Of a DNA stretch of 37,474 nucleotides, positions 1 to 8,677 are shown piece by piece. Source of the stretch: Clostridiaceae bacterium (GTDB lineage: Bacteria > Bacillota > Clostridia > Oscillospirales > QAMX01); NCBI GenBank assembly GCA_018384365.1, contig JAHAYX010000056.1:1-37474 (forward strand), written 5' to 3'. Positions within the stretch are counted from its first letter, which is position 1; every line of letters starts with the position of its first letter. The notes beneath the pieces are model-generated. The model saw only the letters and a program-made list of their open reading frames with translations, made no database searches and was not told the DNA's origin. Made by a program: the position numbers and the translations under genes.

Positions 1-1
1 G

Positions 2-859
2 GACACCCTGTATGTGGACGGGACGGCGCCGCACGTTCTGGAACCCAAATGTCCGGGAGCGCGGGACGGCATTCTCAATTTCGGCGACTTCTGGGACACC
101 GCCGCATTGGCGGCGCGGCGGACCGAAATCGAGAAGGTGTCCGCGGAAATTGCCTGCTGTTATGCCCGGATGTACCACTATCTGCGCGCGGCAGGAGCGC
201 TGGCGGAGCTTTACCGCTGCAGCGCACGGCGTCAGGCGGACACGGACCGGCTTGCCCGCCGCGCGCGGCGCATCAGCACGCAGCACATCCCCCTGCGCCG
301 CGGAGCGGAGAGGGGCAGGCGGATTGATTTTTTCCTGAACACGCTTTCCCCGCAGGGGCCGGTGTTCTTGGACAATTTTTCGGATTATACCGTATGCGAA
401 CTGCATGACGGCGCAGGCTTACACGCCTTTCTGACGGAAAGTGTGATGGAAACCGCGCTTTCGTCCGGCTATACAGTTTATGCGGCACATGATCCGCTGT
501 TTCCGCAGGATTCCCCGCTGCATCTGGTGATTCCGGAACTGCGCTTTGCACTTTTGACCTCCGGCGGGTCGTTTGGCTGCCCGCCGACGGGAAACCGCCG
601 TATCCGGCTCGACAAAATGACGGACAGCGGCGAACCGGGGTCCGCCGCTGTCCGAAGAAAGAACGATAGATGGAGTTATGAGCATTTGCTTCGATCCGCA
701 GGCGAAGCACTGGGGGATGCAAAGGATTTGCATGACGAATTGGAAGCGCTTTACCGCACGGCGGTGGATTTTCGCCTGATTGACGCGCTGGTGGAGCGGC
801 AGATCGAAGACCTTACCGAGCAATTCAGGCGTAAAAAACATGATTCCCGATCGTTGTGA
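2..859 (+). CDS. PRK06851-family P-loop-like protein, C-terminal part (5' end outside window)
   Basis: The reading frame is open to the left edge, so the true start lies upstream; 285 residues are visible. The stretch VDGTAPHVLEPKCPGA, followed shortly by LNFGDFWD, matches what I remember of the PRK06851 family, which consists of proteins of unknown function with two P-loop NTPase-like halves. The visible part ends the first half and covers the second half. Where family members carry a second GxxxxGKST loop, this protein reads CELHDGAGLHAF and has no Lys-Ser/Thr, so the second nucleotide site looks lost. Later landmarks (LVIPELRFALLTS, and the C-terminal LHDELEALYRTAVDF) are kept. The 3' end overlaps the convergent wall-hydrolase gene by 35 bp. 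The family assignment is from memory of conserved phrases; the function is unknown. Confidence 0.7.
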   Translation, partial: DTLYVDGTAPHVLEPKCPGARDGILNFGDFWDTAALAARRTEIEKVSAEIACCYARMYHYLRAAGALAELYRCSARRQADTDRLARRARRISTQHIPLRRGAERGRRIDFFLNTLSPQGPVFLDNFSDYTVCELHDGAGLHAFLTESVMETALSSGYTVYAAHDPLFPQDSPLHLVIPELRFALLTSGGSFGCPPTGNRRIRLDKMTDSGEPGSAAVRRKNDRWSYEHLLRSAGEALGDAKDLHDELEALYRTAVDFRLIDALVERQIEDLTEQFRRKKHDSRSL

Positions 860-1649
860 CATAGGTCCTGTTCTGGGCGATCCAGTTGCTGCTGGCTTTT
901 GCGGGGTTGAAGAAATACAGACAGTTTTCCACGGCCTTTTCGCCCTCCAGTGCCCGTCTCGCCGCCTCGTAGGAGTCTTCGTCCGGCGTGTTGTAGATCG
1001 TACCGTTTGAAACGGGCTCGTACTGCACGCAGTATTGATCGTCAAAGATGACGCCGTAAATCGTATTGGGGAATTCGTCGGACTTGACGCGCTCTAAAAT
1101 GGTGTTTGCAACGGCAATTTTTCCCTCCATGCTTTCGCCGCGTGCTTCGGCAAAAATGATGCGTGCAAGCCAAAAAAGTTCGTCCTGCGTATAGGACAAC
1201 GTGACGTTTTCATCGCTTGCCGTCAGATCGCCGGAGCCATACGGCGGTGCCAATTCCGGCACACCGACGGCGCTAAAGTCCAGCATGGCGGTTGCAGTGC
1301 GCCCGTTCCAGTCAACATCCGCACCCAGTGCCGCAGCCAGCGTCCGTACGTGTGTGTACAGGGAGGAACCATAAATCATGCTGCCACTGCCGCATGGAAA
1401 AACAGCCCGCGCAGAATCCGAGGAGACGATCGCGGAACGGGCGGCGGAGTCCCACTCGACGGTGTACCCCAGCCCTTCGCACAGGCTGCGCAGCGGGACA
1501 TAAATACGACCCTCCGTGACGTAAAGGCTGCCATGGTACGGATCCCCGTTTACAACGAGCGAAGTGCCGGCCGCGTAGGCGCCAGTGGCCAGAATGCCGG
1601 ATAAAACCGTGCCGATGATGCCAGCTGCTATCAGTTTCTTACGTTTCAT
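825..1649 (-). CDS. Secreted SleB-like cell wall hydrolase with copper amine oxidase-type N-terminal domain
   Basis: This 274-aa protein starts with a signal peptide (MKRKK, then a hydrophobic run ending near ATGAYA at about residue 27). Residues about 30-125 form a copper-amine-oxidase-N-like domain (RIYVPLRSLCEGLGYTVEWD), a module common in exported clostridial wall proteins. Residues about 155-274 are a Hydrolase_2 (SleB/CwlJ) domain: LFWLARIIFAEARGE with the likely catalytic Glu168, then EGKIAVANTILERV. SleB-type enzymes cut the glycan strand of cortex or vegetative peptidoglycan. The start is supported by AAAGGAG seven bases upstream of the ATG. The gene is monocistronic, with its own promoter, and overlaps the convergent upstream gene by 35 bp. 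A spore-cortex role is possible but unproven; many paralogs act on vegetative wall. Confidence 0.9.
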   Translation of the reverse strand: MKRKKLIAAGIIGTVLSGILATGAYAAGTSLVVNGDPYHGSLYVTEGRIYVPLRSLCEGLGYTVEWDSAARSAIVSSDSARAVFPCGSGSMIYGSSLYTHVRTLAAALGADVDWNGRTATAMLDFSAVGVPELAPPYGSGDLTASDENVTLSYTQDELFWLARIIFAEARGESMEGKIAVANTILERVKSDEFPNTIYGVIFDDQYCVQYEPVSNGTIYNTPDEDSYEAARRALEGEKAVENCLYFFNPAKASSNWIAQNRTYVTTIGNHVFYA

Positions 1650-1678
1650 GGAATTGCTCCTTTCGGGTTGATGCTGCC

Positions 1679-1708
1679 ATTATAAATTACAAAATGGTAA
1701 CAAATCAA
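1679..1708 (-). promoter_or_regulatory. Sigma-A-type promoter of the SleB-like gene
   Basis: On the minus strand TTGATT (1708-1703) is followed after 18 bases by TATAAT (1684-1679), about 30 bases before the start codon. The surrounding DNA is AT-rich. This is a motif match only. Confidence 0.55.
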
Positions 1709-1772
1709 TGACAAAATCTTTCCAACAACCAGAAAGTATCGGTCCCACCTTGGAAAAAACGCGTAAAAAAAC

Positions 1773-1810
1773 CAGTGCCCTGTCCGATCTGTCGCATCGG
1801 GCAGGGCACT
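1773..1810 (-). terminator. Rho-independent terminator of the beta-galactosidase gene
   Basis: A 15-bp stem (AGTGCCCTGTCCGAT against ATCGGGCAGGGCACT, one mismatch) lies directly after the GH42 stop codon. It is followed on the minus strand by a run of seven T. On the plus strand six T also follow, so it could work in both directions. Confidence 0.85.
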
Positions 1811-1817
1811 TTTTTCG

Positions 1818-3869
1818 TTAATTCAGCGCATAGACAGCAGTGCCGAATGGCGGCAGCGTCACGTCTCCTGCGGCGGTCGTACCGTCATACAGCTGCGTCA
1901 TCTCCTGATGCAGGGTGACGGTCTGCGCTTCAGGCTGGAAATTCAGCACAAACAGGAACTGCTTCCCATCCTTCTCACGCAGTACGATTTCCACGCCTTC
2001 GGGCGCTGTGATCTGTGCCGCAAAAGGCTCGAGTATGCCCAGATAGGCCAGCAGCTGCTTCGCGTTGGCACGAGAGAACGTACTGCCCAGATGCAGCACG
2101 CGGCCTTTCCCATAAGCATGCTCGGTCAGTGCTGCGGCGCCGGCATAGTAGCTGCTGCCATAAGTCGCCAACACACGGGTGCCCTCCAGCGGCGTGAGGA
2201 TGTCGTTGAACACACCGGTTTCGACGGTTTCACCGTTCCAGACAGCATAGCTTGCCTCCTCGTTGGGGCTGGTGAACGTAAAGTCGCGGACGTCCGTGCC
2301 CGTCAGCTCCTGCAGGAGGCCCGGCTGCGGCAGCATGACGCATTTCCCGGTCAGATCTTTGTAGCCTGCACGGCAGCCGATGACCAGCGTGCCGCCCTGC
2401 GCAACATACTCCTTCAAAAGATTCGCGCGCTGCTCGTCGATCATCACCGGGTGCGGATACACCAACACGGGATATTTCCGCAGATCCGCAAGCTCGGTAT
2501 TCTCGCGCAGGTACAGCATATCGAACGGCGTGTGGTTTAATTCGGCGGCGGCAAAGATCTCGTATTCGCTGACGCTGGCAATGCGGCTGTGCCAGCTGTC
2601 GATACCGGTATCCCAGCTGTTTTCATAGTCCTTCACCAGTGCAAACGCTGCTGCATTCTCCGCGCCGCAGACAGGATCAAGCGTGCGCAGCTTGCGGAAG
2701 AAGTCTGTGGCTTCCGCCAGTTTGCGGTTGTCCCGGTTGTCGTAATCGAGAATGCCGTGCCAATACATCTCCGTGCTGAAGCTGCAGGTGCGCCAGCGGA
2801 AGAAGGAGATGTAGTCTGCCCCCTGTGCAACGCTCTGCATGGCCCACAGTGTCAGCTGCCCCGGACGCGGCGCCGGCCCCTCCATTCTGTTGAACCAGCC
2901 GTTGGCGCCGGATTGCTGCTCCATAATGCCGAAATGCGGGCAGATGGAACGCACTTCGATCAGACTGCGCGACCAGTCGCGGTCGTTCAGCGCACCGGGA
3001 GCTTTGGGGTTCTTGTCGAGGCCGAAGGCAAAGCTGGGATAGGAATCGTAGGTGTAGACATCCAGACTTTCCTCCGCCATCGCGTGATTGTCCAGACGGT
3101 CGAACATCCCGTTTGTGGTGATGAACATATCGTCACGGATGTAGCTGCGCAGGATATCGGACTGCATTTTACAGAACTTACGCGCGCTGTCGGAGACGAA
3201 ACGCGTATAATCCAGCAGCATCGACGGGTTGTAGCCGTTGCTGATGACCCTGCGCGGCGCATAGATCTGGCTCCACTCGGTATAGGTCTGGCTCCAGAAT
3301 ACAGTACCCCATGCTGCATTGAGCGCGTCCAGCGTGCCATATTTCTGTTTCAGGAACGCGCGAAACGCCGTATGATCCGCCTCGGAATAAAACTCGCTGG
3401 TCTCGCAGTTGAGCTCGTTGTCAATCTGCCAGCCAACGATAGCCGGATGCTGCCCATAATGGCGGGCAATCTCTGTCACGATGCGCGCGCAGAGTTTCTG
3501 ATAAGTCGCGGAGTTATAATTATAATGGCGGCGGGAGCCGTGCCGATACGGTACCCCTTCCAGCGTACAGTTGAGCACCTCGGGATAGGTTTCGGTCAGC
3601 CAGGCGGGTGGGGTGGCTGTCGGTGTGCCGAAGATGACCTTCATGTCCTTCTCAGAGCACAGGTTCAGGAATTCATCGAAGAAATCAAAGCAGAACAATC
3701 CTTCCTGCGGCTCGATCAGGCTCCATGCAAACTCGGCAATCCGGATCACCGAGATGCCTGCCTTCTTCATACGTTCCAGATCATCCGCCCAGAGTGTTTT
3801 GGGCCAGTGTTCCGGGTAATAACAGACTCCGCCGGTCATATGCGTCCACTGAAACTTCTGTTTTCTCAT
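1818..3869 (-). CDS. Beta-galactosidase, glycoside hydrolase family 42
   Basis: This 683-aa protein has the usual GH42 length and order: an N-terminal TIM barrel beginning GGVCYYPEHWP, then a trimerisation domain and a small C-terminal beta domain. The acid/base Glu is residue 152 in WQIDNELNCE and the nucleophile is Glu317 in FGIMEQQSG. GH42 enzymes release terminal beta-galactose from oligosaccharides, usually in the cytoplasm after uptake, and no signal peptide is present here. The start follows AAAGGAG at good spacing, and a strong terminator follows the stop. No sugar transporter lies beside it, so the substrate cannot be read from context; galacto-oligosaccharides or plant galactans are typical. 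It sits downstream of araB and a phosphodiesterase on the same strand but is separated by a hairpin and a 242-bp gap. Confidence 0.95.
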   Translation of the reverse strand: MRKQKFQWTHMTGGVCYYPEHWPKTLWADDLERMKKAGISVIRIAEFAWSLIEPQEGLFCFDFFDEFLNLCSEKDMKVIFGTPTATPPAWLTETYPEVLNCTLEGVPYRHGSRRHYNYNSATYQKLCARIVTEIARHYGQHPAIVGWQIDNELNCETSEFYSEADHTAFRAFLKQKYGTLDALNAAWGTVFWSQTYTEWSQIYAPRRVISNGYNPSMLLDYTRFVSDSARKFCKMQSDILRSYIRDDMFITTNGMFDRLDNHAMAEESLDVYTYDSYPSFAFGLDKNPKAPGALNDRDWSRSLIEVRSICPHFGIMEQQSGANGWFNRMEGPAPRPGQLTLWAMQSVAQGADYISFFRWRTCSFSTEMYWHGILDYDNRDNRKLAEATDFFRKLRTLDPVCGAENAAAFALVKDYENSWDTGIDSWHSRIASVSEYEIFAAAELNHTPFDMLYLRENTELADLRKYPVLVYPHPVMIDEQRANLLKEYVAQGGTLVIGCRAGYKDLTGKCVMLPQPGLLQELTGTDVRDFTFTSPNEEASYAVWNGETVETGVFNDILTPLEGTRVLATYGSSYYAGAAALTEHAYGKGRVLHLGSTFSRANAKQLLAYLGILEPFAAQITAPEGVEIVLREKDGKQFLFVLNFQPEAQTVTLHQEMTQLYDGTTAAGDVTLPPFGTAVYALN

Positions 3870-4026
3870 ATTCCAGACTCCTTTTCTCTGTTTCCATACG
3901 CAGTGTAGTCAGATTCTTGTCAAATACAGGTGTGAAAGTCCGTTTTCTGCACGGATTTTGTTATGGATGCGCGCCGCAGTCCGTGGAAAACCAGGGATTC
4001 GGCGGTTTTGCCGGAGTATACCGAAG

Positions 4027-4067
4027 AAAATCCCCCGCATGAAAACGCCATACGGAGGATTTTTTTG
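4027..4067 (-). terminator. Terminator downstream of the araB-phosphodiesterase pair
   Basis: An imperfect stem (AAAATCCCCCGCATG against CATACGGAGGATTTT) with a short loop lies between the phosphodiesterase stop and the GH42 gene. The T run is seven long on the plus strand but short (ATTTTC) on the minus strand, so it is weaker for the minus-strand genes. Confidence 0.55.
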
Positions 4068-4111
4068 TTTTCCGAACACCCGGCTGAAAAATCAGCATGT
4101 TTTTTTATTTG

Positions 4112-4837
4112 TTATTCACGCTTCATGGAAAGCAGGACGTCGGCACGATTCGTCAGAATCGTGTCAATCCCGAGATCCAGCAGGCGCTTTGCCTCGTAGC
4201 GATCATCTGCCCAATAGGCATTGCAGATCATGTCATAAGCATGCGCACGGTCAATCAGGGTACGGCTGAAATAGGGCTTGTGGAACTGCACGCGCCGGCA
4301 GGCATACTGTACCGCATAATCCACGATATCCGGCCCGGAGGCGGAACGCGGGAGCAGAGAACAGCGCTCGATATCCGGCGCAGAGCGGAGACACAGGCCC
4401 AGCTCGTCGTCACGGGCGGAAAAGTAAGCGGAATCGGTTGCATCATAGTGGTATAAAATCCGCCGCAGCTCAGCCGGAACGTCAAAATCCGGATGAAAAT
4501 CGACAATATGGATGTTCATAACCACGCGTCCGGCATACCGCTCAATCACCTGTTCCGGCGTGCAGAAGCCGACGTACCAGTTCCTGTACGAACCGGCGTT
4601 GCAGCGCATGAGCGTGTCCAGATCATAGCTGTGGACGTCGCCTTTCCGGTCGGAAACCCGATTGATGTCATTGTCATGGCAGACGATCATTTTCAGATCG
4701 GAGGTGAGGCGGACGTCGAATTCGATTTCGTCTGCCCCAAGCGCGATGGCTGCGGCAAACGAAGGCAGCGTGTTTTCCGGCATCACACCGGAAAGCCCGC
4801 GATGTGCACAAATTTTGTACCGCTTGCCGGCCGCCAT
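4112..4837 (-). CDS. Glycerophosphodiester phosphodiesterase (GDPD family)
   Basis: This 241-aa protein is a single GDPD domain forming a TIM barrel. The family signature residues are all visible: His12-Arg13 in CAHRGLSG, Glu21-Asn22 in PENTLPSF, Glu39 and Asp41 in EIEFDVRLT, and His54 in VCHDNDINR. Such enzymes hydrolyse glycerophosphodiesters to glycerol-3-phosphate and an alcohol with a divalent metal. There is no signal peptide, so it is probably cytoplasmic. AAGGAGG precedes the ATG, and the gene starts 15 bases after the araB stop, so the two are very likely co-transcribed. The pairing with a ribulokinase is not a standard pathway association. The substrate could be something other than a phospholipid head group. 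Confidence 0.92.
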   Translation of the reverse strand: MAAGKRYKICAHRGLSGVMPENTLPSFAAAIALGADEIEFDVRLTSDLKMIVCHDNDINRVSDRKGDVHSYDLDTLMRCNAGSYRNWYVGFCTPEQVIERYAGRVVMNIHIVDFHPDFDVPAELRRILYHYDATDSAYFSARDDELGLCLRSAPDIERCSLLPRSASGPDIVDYAVQYACRRVQFHKPYFSRTLIDRAHAYDMICNAYWADDRYEAKRLLDLGIDTILTNRADVLLSMKRE

Positions 4838-4852
4838 GGAAACTCCTCCTTT

Positions 4853-6523
4853 TTAGTCGTTGAACAGACTCAGCTTGAGCTGTTTCAGACGCTTCATGAC
4901 GTCGTTTGCGCCGCGTCCGAAATAATCGTGCAGGAGTTTGTATTCCGCGTACAGTTTATCATACAGTGCGACATTTTCCGGATTGGGACGGTAGTACTCA
5001 TCCTTCAGTTTCCCCATGTGCTGGGCCGCCTCAAAGACGCTGTCATATCCGCCGCGCTCGCTGCCGGCCGCAACACTGGCCATAATGGCGGAGCCGAGTG
5101 CGCCGCACTGCTTGGTACCGGCGATGTAAACCGGAAGGTTCAAAACATCGGCATAAATTTGCATCATCATGGGATCCTTCTGGGAGATGCCGCCTGCGGC
5201 ATAGAACTCATTGATTGCGACACCGTGCTCGTTGAAATCCTCAACGATCATGCGGGTGCCGAACGCAGTGGCTTCGATCAGTGCGCGGTACATTTCCTCC
5301 GGCTTGGTCTGGAGGGTCATGCCGAGCATCATGCCGGTCAGGTCGACGTCTACGAGGATGGAGCGGTTGCCGTTCCACCAGTCCAGCGCAACCAGACCGC
5401 TCTGGCCGGGCTTTAAGAGGACTGCCTTAGAGGCCAGATATTGATGAATGTTCATGCCGGCCTTTTCCGCCTCTGCGAAATAGGAAGCCGGAACGCAGTT
5501 TTCCACAAACCAGGCAAAATGGTCGCCGACGCAGCTCTGTCCCGCTTCATAGCCGAAGAAGCCCGGGAGAATACCGTCCTCAACATAGCCGCAGATGCCG
5601 GGTACATTGTGTTCGCCCTCGCCAAGCACCATATGGCAGGTGGAGGTGCCCATGATAGCCAGCATTTTGCCGGGACCGTCGATCTTCACGGCCGGAACGG
5701 CGACGTGCGCGTCAACGTTTGCCACGGCGACTGCCGTGCCGGGCAGAAGGCCCGTGAAAGCAGCGGATTCTGCCGTGATTTCACCGGCGCGGGAGCCGAG
5801 CGGGGAGATGGGACAATTCATTTTCTCCTCGATCAGGTTCTCAAGGCGCGGGTCGAGCGCGCGGAAGAACTCCTTGTCGGGATAACCGTTCTGCTTGTGC
5901 CAGAGTGCCTTATAGCCTGCCGTGCAGGAGTTGCGGGTCTGAACGCCGGTGAGCTGCCAGATGACCCAGTCGGCGGCCTCCAGGAAATAGTCGGCCTGCT
6001 CGTAGATTTCAGGAGCCTCGTTGAGGATCTGCCAGATCTTCGGGATCATCCATTCGGAGGAAATCTTGCCGCCATAGCGGGAGAGCCACTCCTCGCCGCG
6101 TTCCTCGGCGATGGCATTCAAACGGTTAGCCTCGTCCTGGGCGGCATGATGCTTCCAGAGCTTGATGTAAGCGTGCGGCTCGTCCTCCATGCCGGGAAGC
6201 ATGCACAGCGGCGTGCCGTCGGCCTTTACGGGGAGCATGGTGCAGGCGGTGAAGTCGATTGCAAGACCAATGACGTCAGCCGGGTCAACGCCGGCCTTTT
6301 TCATGGCGTCGGGAATGGTGGTTTTCAGGACGTCCAGATAATCTGCCGGATGCTCCAGTGCCCAGTCAGGGGGCAGGGGACGTCCGGAAGGAAGTTTTTC
6401 ATCCATTACAGCGTGCGGGTAATCCAAAACACTGTGCGCGAGTTCAGTGCCGTCGGCAAGCGACACTACTGCGGCACGCCCGGACAGGGTGCCAAAGTCT
6501 ATACCGATTGCATATTTTGCCAT
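4853..6523 (-). CDS. araB: L-ribulokinase (FGGY carbohydrate kinase)
   Basis: This 556-aa protein has the length of AraB (about 560). It begins with the ASKHA phosphate loop [15 protein letters not shown], and the phrase FGTLSGR is characteristic of ribulokinases among FGGY kinases. The C-terminal ATPase half carries [21 protein letters not shown] and a GALGSAIMA segment. It phosphorylates L-ribulose to L-ribulose-5-phosphate in arabinose use. No araA, araD or arabinose transporter lies in the window, so the rest of the pathway must be elsewhere or the kinase acts on another ketopentose. A good Shine-Dalgarno (AAGGAG) and a promoter precede it. A GDPD gene follows 15 bases downstream. Confidence 0.93.
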   Translation of the reverse strand: MAKYAIGIDFGTLSGRAAVVSLADGTELAHSVLDYPHAVMDEKLPSGRPLPPDWALEHPADYLDVLKTTIPDAMKKAGVDPADVIGLAIDFTACTMLPVKADGTPLCMLPGMEDEPHAYIKLWKHHAAQDEANRLNAIAEERGEEWLSRYGGKISSEWMIPKIWQILNEAPEIYEQADYFLEAADWVIWQLTGVQTRNSCTAGYKALWHKQNGYPDKEFFRALDPRLENLIEEKMNCPISPLGSRAGEITAESAAFTGLLPGTAVAVANVDAHVAVPAVKIDGPGKMLAIMGTSTCHMVLGEGEHNVPGICGYVEDGILPGFFGYEAGQSCVGDHFAWFVENCVPASYFAEAEKAGMNIHQYLASKAVLLKPGQSGLVALDWWNGNRSILVDVDLTGMMLGMTLQTKPEEMYRALIEATAFGTRMIVEDFNEHGVAINEFYAAGGISQKDPMMMQIYADVLNLPVYIAGTKQCGALGSAIMASVAAGSERGGYDSVFEAAQHMGKLKDEYYRPNPENVALYDKLYAEYKLLHDYFGRGANDVMKRLKQLKLSLFND

Positions 6524-6558
6524 GAAAACACTCCTTAATTTTTGATAAAATCCATACT

Positions 6559-6590
6559 ATTATAATGCCGTATGAGGCAGAAATTGTCAA
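6559..6590 (-). promoter_or_regulatory. Probable promoter of araB
   Basis: TTGACA (6590-6585) lies upstream of a -10 region read either as CATTAT with a 17-base spacer or as TATAAT with a 20-base spacer. A near-palindrome TGACGATATTGTCA (6608-6621) lies just upstream and could bind a regulator. That is inference. Confidence 0.5.
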
Positions 6591-6618
6591 GTGTTACGGA
6601 GAATTTTTGACGATATTG

Positions 6619-7728
6619 TCAATATTCATCCAGAATATAACAGCTTCTGCGCGGAAACATCCGGTCAAGCTCGCGCGCGGCGCCCGGGTCGAGCAGCACG
6701 GCATGACCTTCGGCCGCCAGTTCCGCCAGGGAGGCATACCCGCACAGGAACTGGACGAGGCGGCCCGCTTCGATACGCAGATGCGGCGCTTTCCCGGACA
6801 GCTCGCCTGAGAAGGTGAAAATGCCGTTATTGGCGGCAACGGTGCCGTCCGTGATTTCTGCGCACAGACTGTGCTCGCCGCAGACGAAAGCCAGCAGTGC
6901 GGCGACGCTTGCGGCGCCCATGACATTCATGGGACGCAGGTCAAACGCAAGTCCTTCCTGCGGCTTGCTGTCGGGCGGCAGTTTCCCGCTCACGGTTTTG
7001 CCCTCCGCGGCGGCTCTGCGGCTGAGCGCACGCAGCAGAATTTCCGTGCACTCGTCGTCATTTGCAATCAGTTCCTCGGCGTAGAAATCGCCGCGGTTGA
7101 AATAGATGCAGTAGCCGCGCAGAGAATCTTTCCCGAAAACGCCGATGCCCTGTGCGCCGTCGGCGGCATAGTCGGCAAGTTTCAGGCGCATATCCGCCAG
7201 GGAACGGCTGATGATGGCGCTGTAACGGCCCGAAAACCGGTAATAGCACGCGTGCATGGCGGCTTCATCCCGCCGCAGATCCAGCACGGAAACACCGTCT
7301 GCATCCGCAGAGAGTGCGGCCGGGTCGGAAATCCGGAAATAAGCGGTGCGGGTGACCGGGAAATGCCCGAATCCGGCATACATGGCAAGAATTTCAGGGC
7401 GGTAGGGGACGACGATCCCGCCGCGCGCCGCAATACCGTTCATATAAAAGTGCATGGTGCGGCGCATATGCCCGCGCCCTTCATAGGCGGGCAGTGTGGA
7501 AACGCCGGCAATCACGGTACAGGGCAGTATGGCGTCCCGGATACGGACCTGAAAAGGGCAGCTCTGGATAGAAGAAACAATGCGGCCGTCTTCTACGGAA
7601 ACGGCAGAATGTTCCGGTGAAAACCGTTCGCGGAAGAACCAGTCCGTAAAGGCTTCGCTGTCGCCGAAACGCAGCTGCCAGAGCGCACGGATTTCTTCGC
7701 GGTCACTCCATTTCGTCCATCTTACCAT
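6619..7728 (-). CDS. GNAT-family N-acetyltransferase, Eis-like with SCP2-type C-terminus
   Basis: This 369-aa protein has an N-terminal GNAT fold with the acetyl-CoA loop in VIAGVSTLPAYEGRGHMRR (about residues 73-91) and a longer C-terminal half that resembles the sterol-carrier-like domain of Eis-type acetyltransferases. Relatives in Firmicutes are mostly uncharacterised; some Eis proteins acetylate aminoglycosides or protein lysines. The gene overlaps the end of the upstream AraC gene by 26 bp and has its own GGAGG six bases before the ATG, so the two are translated from one transcript. The AraC protein is the natural candidate for its regulator. The substrate is unknown. Confidence 0.85.
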   Translation of the reverse strand: MVRWTKWSDREEIRALWQLRFGDSEAFTDWFFRERFSPEHSAVSVEDGRIVSSIQSCPFQVRIRDAILPCTVIAGVSTLPAYEGRGHMRRTMHFYMNGIAARGGIVVPYRPEILAMYAGFGHFPVTRTAYFRISDPAALSADADGVSVLDLRRDEAAMHACYYRFSGRYSAIISRSLADMRLKLADYAADGAQGIGVFGKDSLRGYCIYFNRGDFYAEELIANDDECTEILLRALSRRAAAEGKTVSGKLPPDSKPQEGLAFDLRPMNVMGAASVAALLAFVCGEHSLCAEITDGTVAANNGIFTFSGELSGKAPHLRIEAGRLVQFLCGYASLAELAAEGHAVLLDPGAARELDRMFPRRSCYILDEY

Positions 7729-8500
7729 CGCTTTCCTCCATTCCGGCAGGACTTACGCCGAACATTTTCCGGTGCAGCCTGCAAAAGTAACTGGTGCTGG
7801 CAAAGCCCGCGGCATGGGCGGCTTCTGCAACGGAGCAGTGAAACTGATTCATCAGCGCGTGTGCGTAGCGCATCCGGAGTGTATTGCGGTATTCCACCGG
7901 AGACATCCCGTAATGCTCGGTAAAAAGCAGACGAAAACGGTTTTCGCGCAGACCGCACAGCGCGGCATATTCTGATATGGGGGTGTTTGCCAGATACTGT
8001 GCCTCCAGCGCGTCAACGCCGGGGGCAATGCGCCCGAATCCGGGCGAAAAAAGCGCGGAGAGCTGTGCCGTACATTTTGCAAGGATAGCAAAAAAGGCGG
8101 CTTTGCGCTGCAGGCTGCCGGATGCTCCGGCACAGGCCGCGGTTTCCTCCAGGCGTTCAAACTCTTTCCTGAGCGGGGCCGTGAGAGACAGCTCGCGCGG
8201 CGGGACAATTCGTTCCTCCATACGGAAAAGCCGGAAGGAAAGAAGAATAAATGCGGATTTTTTCGTAAAAATAAGACTGTATTCGGGCTTGTGGGGAAAA
8301 AGAACCGCGTGCTCGACCGGAAGAAGCGGAGCACCGTCAAAGCGCAACGTGGCTGCGCCGGATTTGATGCAGCAAATGATGTCTGCCGAGTCGCCGGTGT
8401 GGTTTTGCAGATCAATGATATGGCCAGGCTCGGCGGTGGAAGAATAAACGCAGAGATCCTCCACGCGGAGCCCGTCCGCAGAGTCCAGGAACACAAACAC
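7703..8500 (-). CDS. AraC-family transcriptional regulator
   Basis: This 265-aa protein has a cupin-like N-terminal sensor region (about residues 20-100). Its C-terminal AraC DNA-binding domain (about residues 165-250) carries two helix-turn-helix units: ISEYAALCGLRENRFRLLF and the second helix region CSVAEAAHAAGFASTSYF, followed by the typical KMFGVSPA ending. The start is a GTG behind GGGAGG; a second in-frame GTG two codons later is an alternative. It lies upstream of, and overlaps, the GNAT gene, and is divergent from the MATE exporter. The two are separated by a 177-bp region holding promoters for both, so it may control either neighbour. The ligand is unknown. Confidence 0.9.
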   Translation of the reverse strand: MFVFLDSADGLRVEDLCVYSSTAEPGHIIDLQNHTGDSADIICCIKSGAATLRFDGAPLLPVEHAVLFPHKPEYSLIFTKKSAFILLSFRLFRMEERIVPPRELSLTAPLRKEFERLEETAACAGASGSLQRKAAFFAILAKCTAQLSALFSPGFGRIAPGVDALEAQYLANTPISEYAALCGLRENRFRLLFTEHYGMSPVEYRNTLRMRYAHALMNQFHCSVAEAAHAAGFASTSYFCRLHRKMFGVSPAGMEESDGKMDEME

Positions 8501-8518
8501 ACCTCCCTCCCAAACTCT

Positions 8519-8547
8519 ATTTTACCGCATATTTTTTTGCCTGTCAG
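8519..8547 (-). promoter_or_regulatory. Promoter of the AraC-GNAT pair
   Basis: On the minus strand CTGACA (8547-8542) and TAAAAT (8524-8519) are separated by 17 bases, just upstream of the Shine-Dalgarno. Confidence 0.55.
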
Positions 8548-8597
8548 CACCGGAAATTGATTTTTTCAAAAAAGTTTTCCGTGTTCCTCCGGCACGC

Positions 8598-8626
8598 TTG
8601 CACTATCTCCGGAAATCTGATATCAT
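8598..8626 (+). promoter_or_regulatory. Promoter of the MATE exporter gene
   Basis: TTGCAC (8598-8603), a 17-base spacer and TATCAT (8621-8626) lie 51 bases before the start codon. Confidence 0.55.
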
Positions 8627-8677
8627 ACACGCGGTACTTTATCAATCATTTACCGCTGCATAAGAGGGGAGGATACC

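Noticed and set aside
2589-3908. A 439-codon open frame on the plus strand
   Set aside because: It lies wholly antisense to the GH42 gene, has no ribosome site and no recognisable motif; long antisense frames are expected in this codon usage.
3917-3935. TTGACA upstream of the GH42 gene as a promoter
   Set aside because: No -10 box at 16-18 bases; the nearest candidate (TACACT) is only 10 bases away, so I did not list it.
5441-6538. A 365-codon plus-strand frame
   Set aside because: It is a shadow of araB on the opposite strand.
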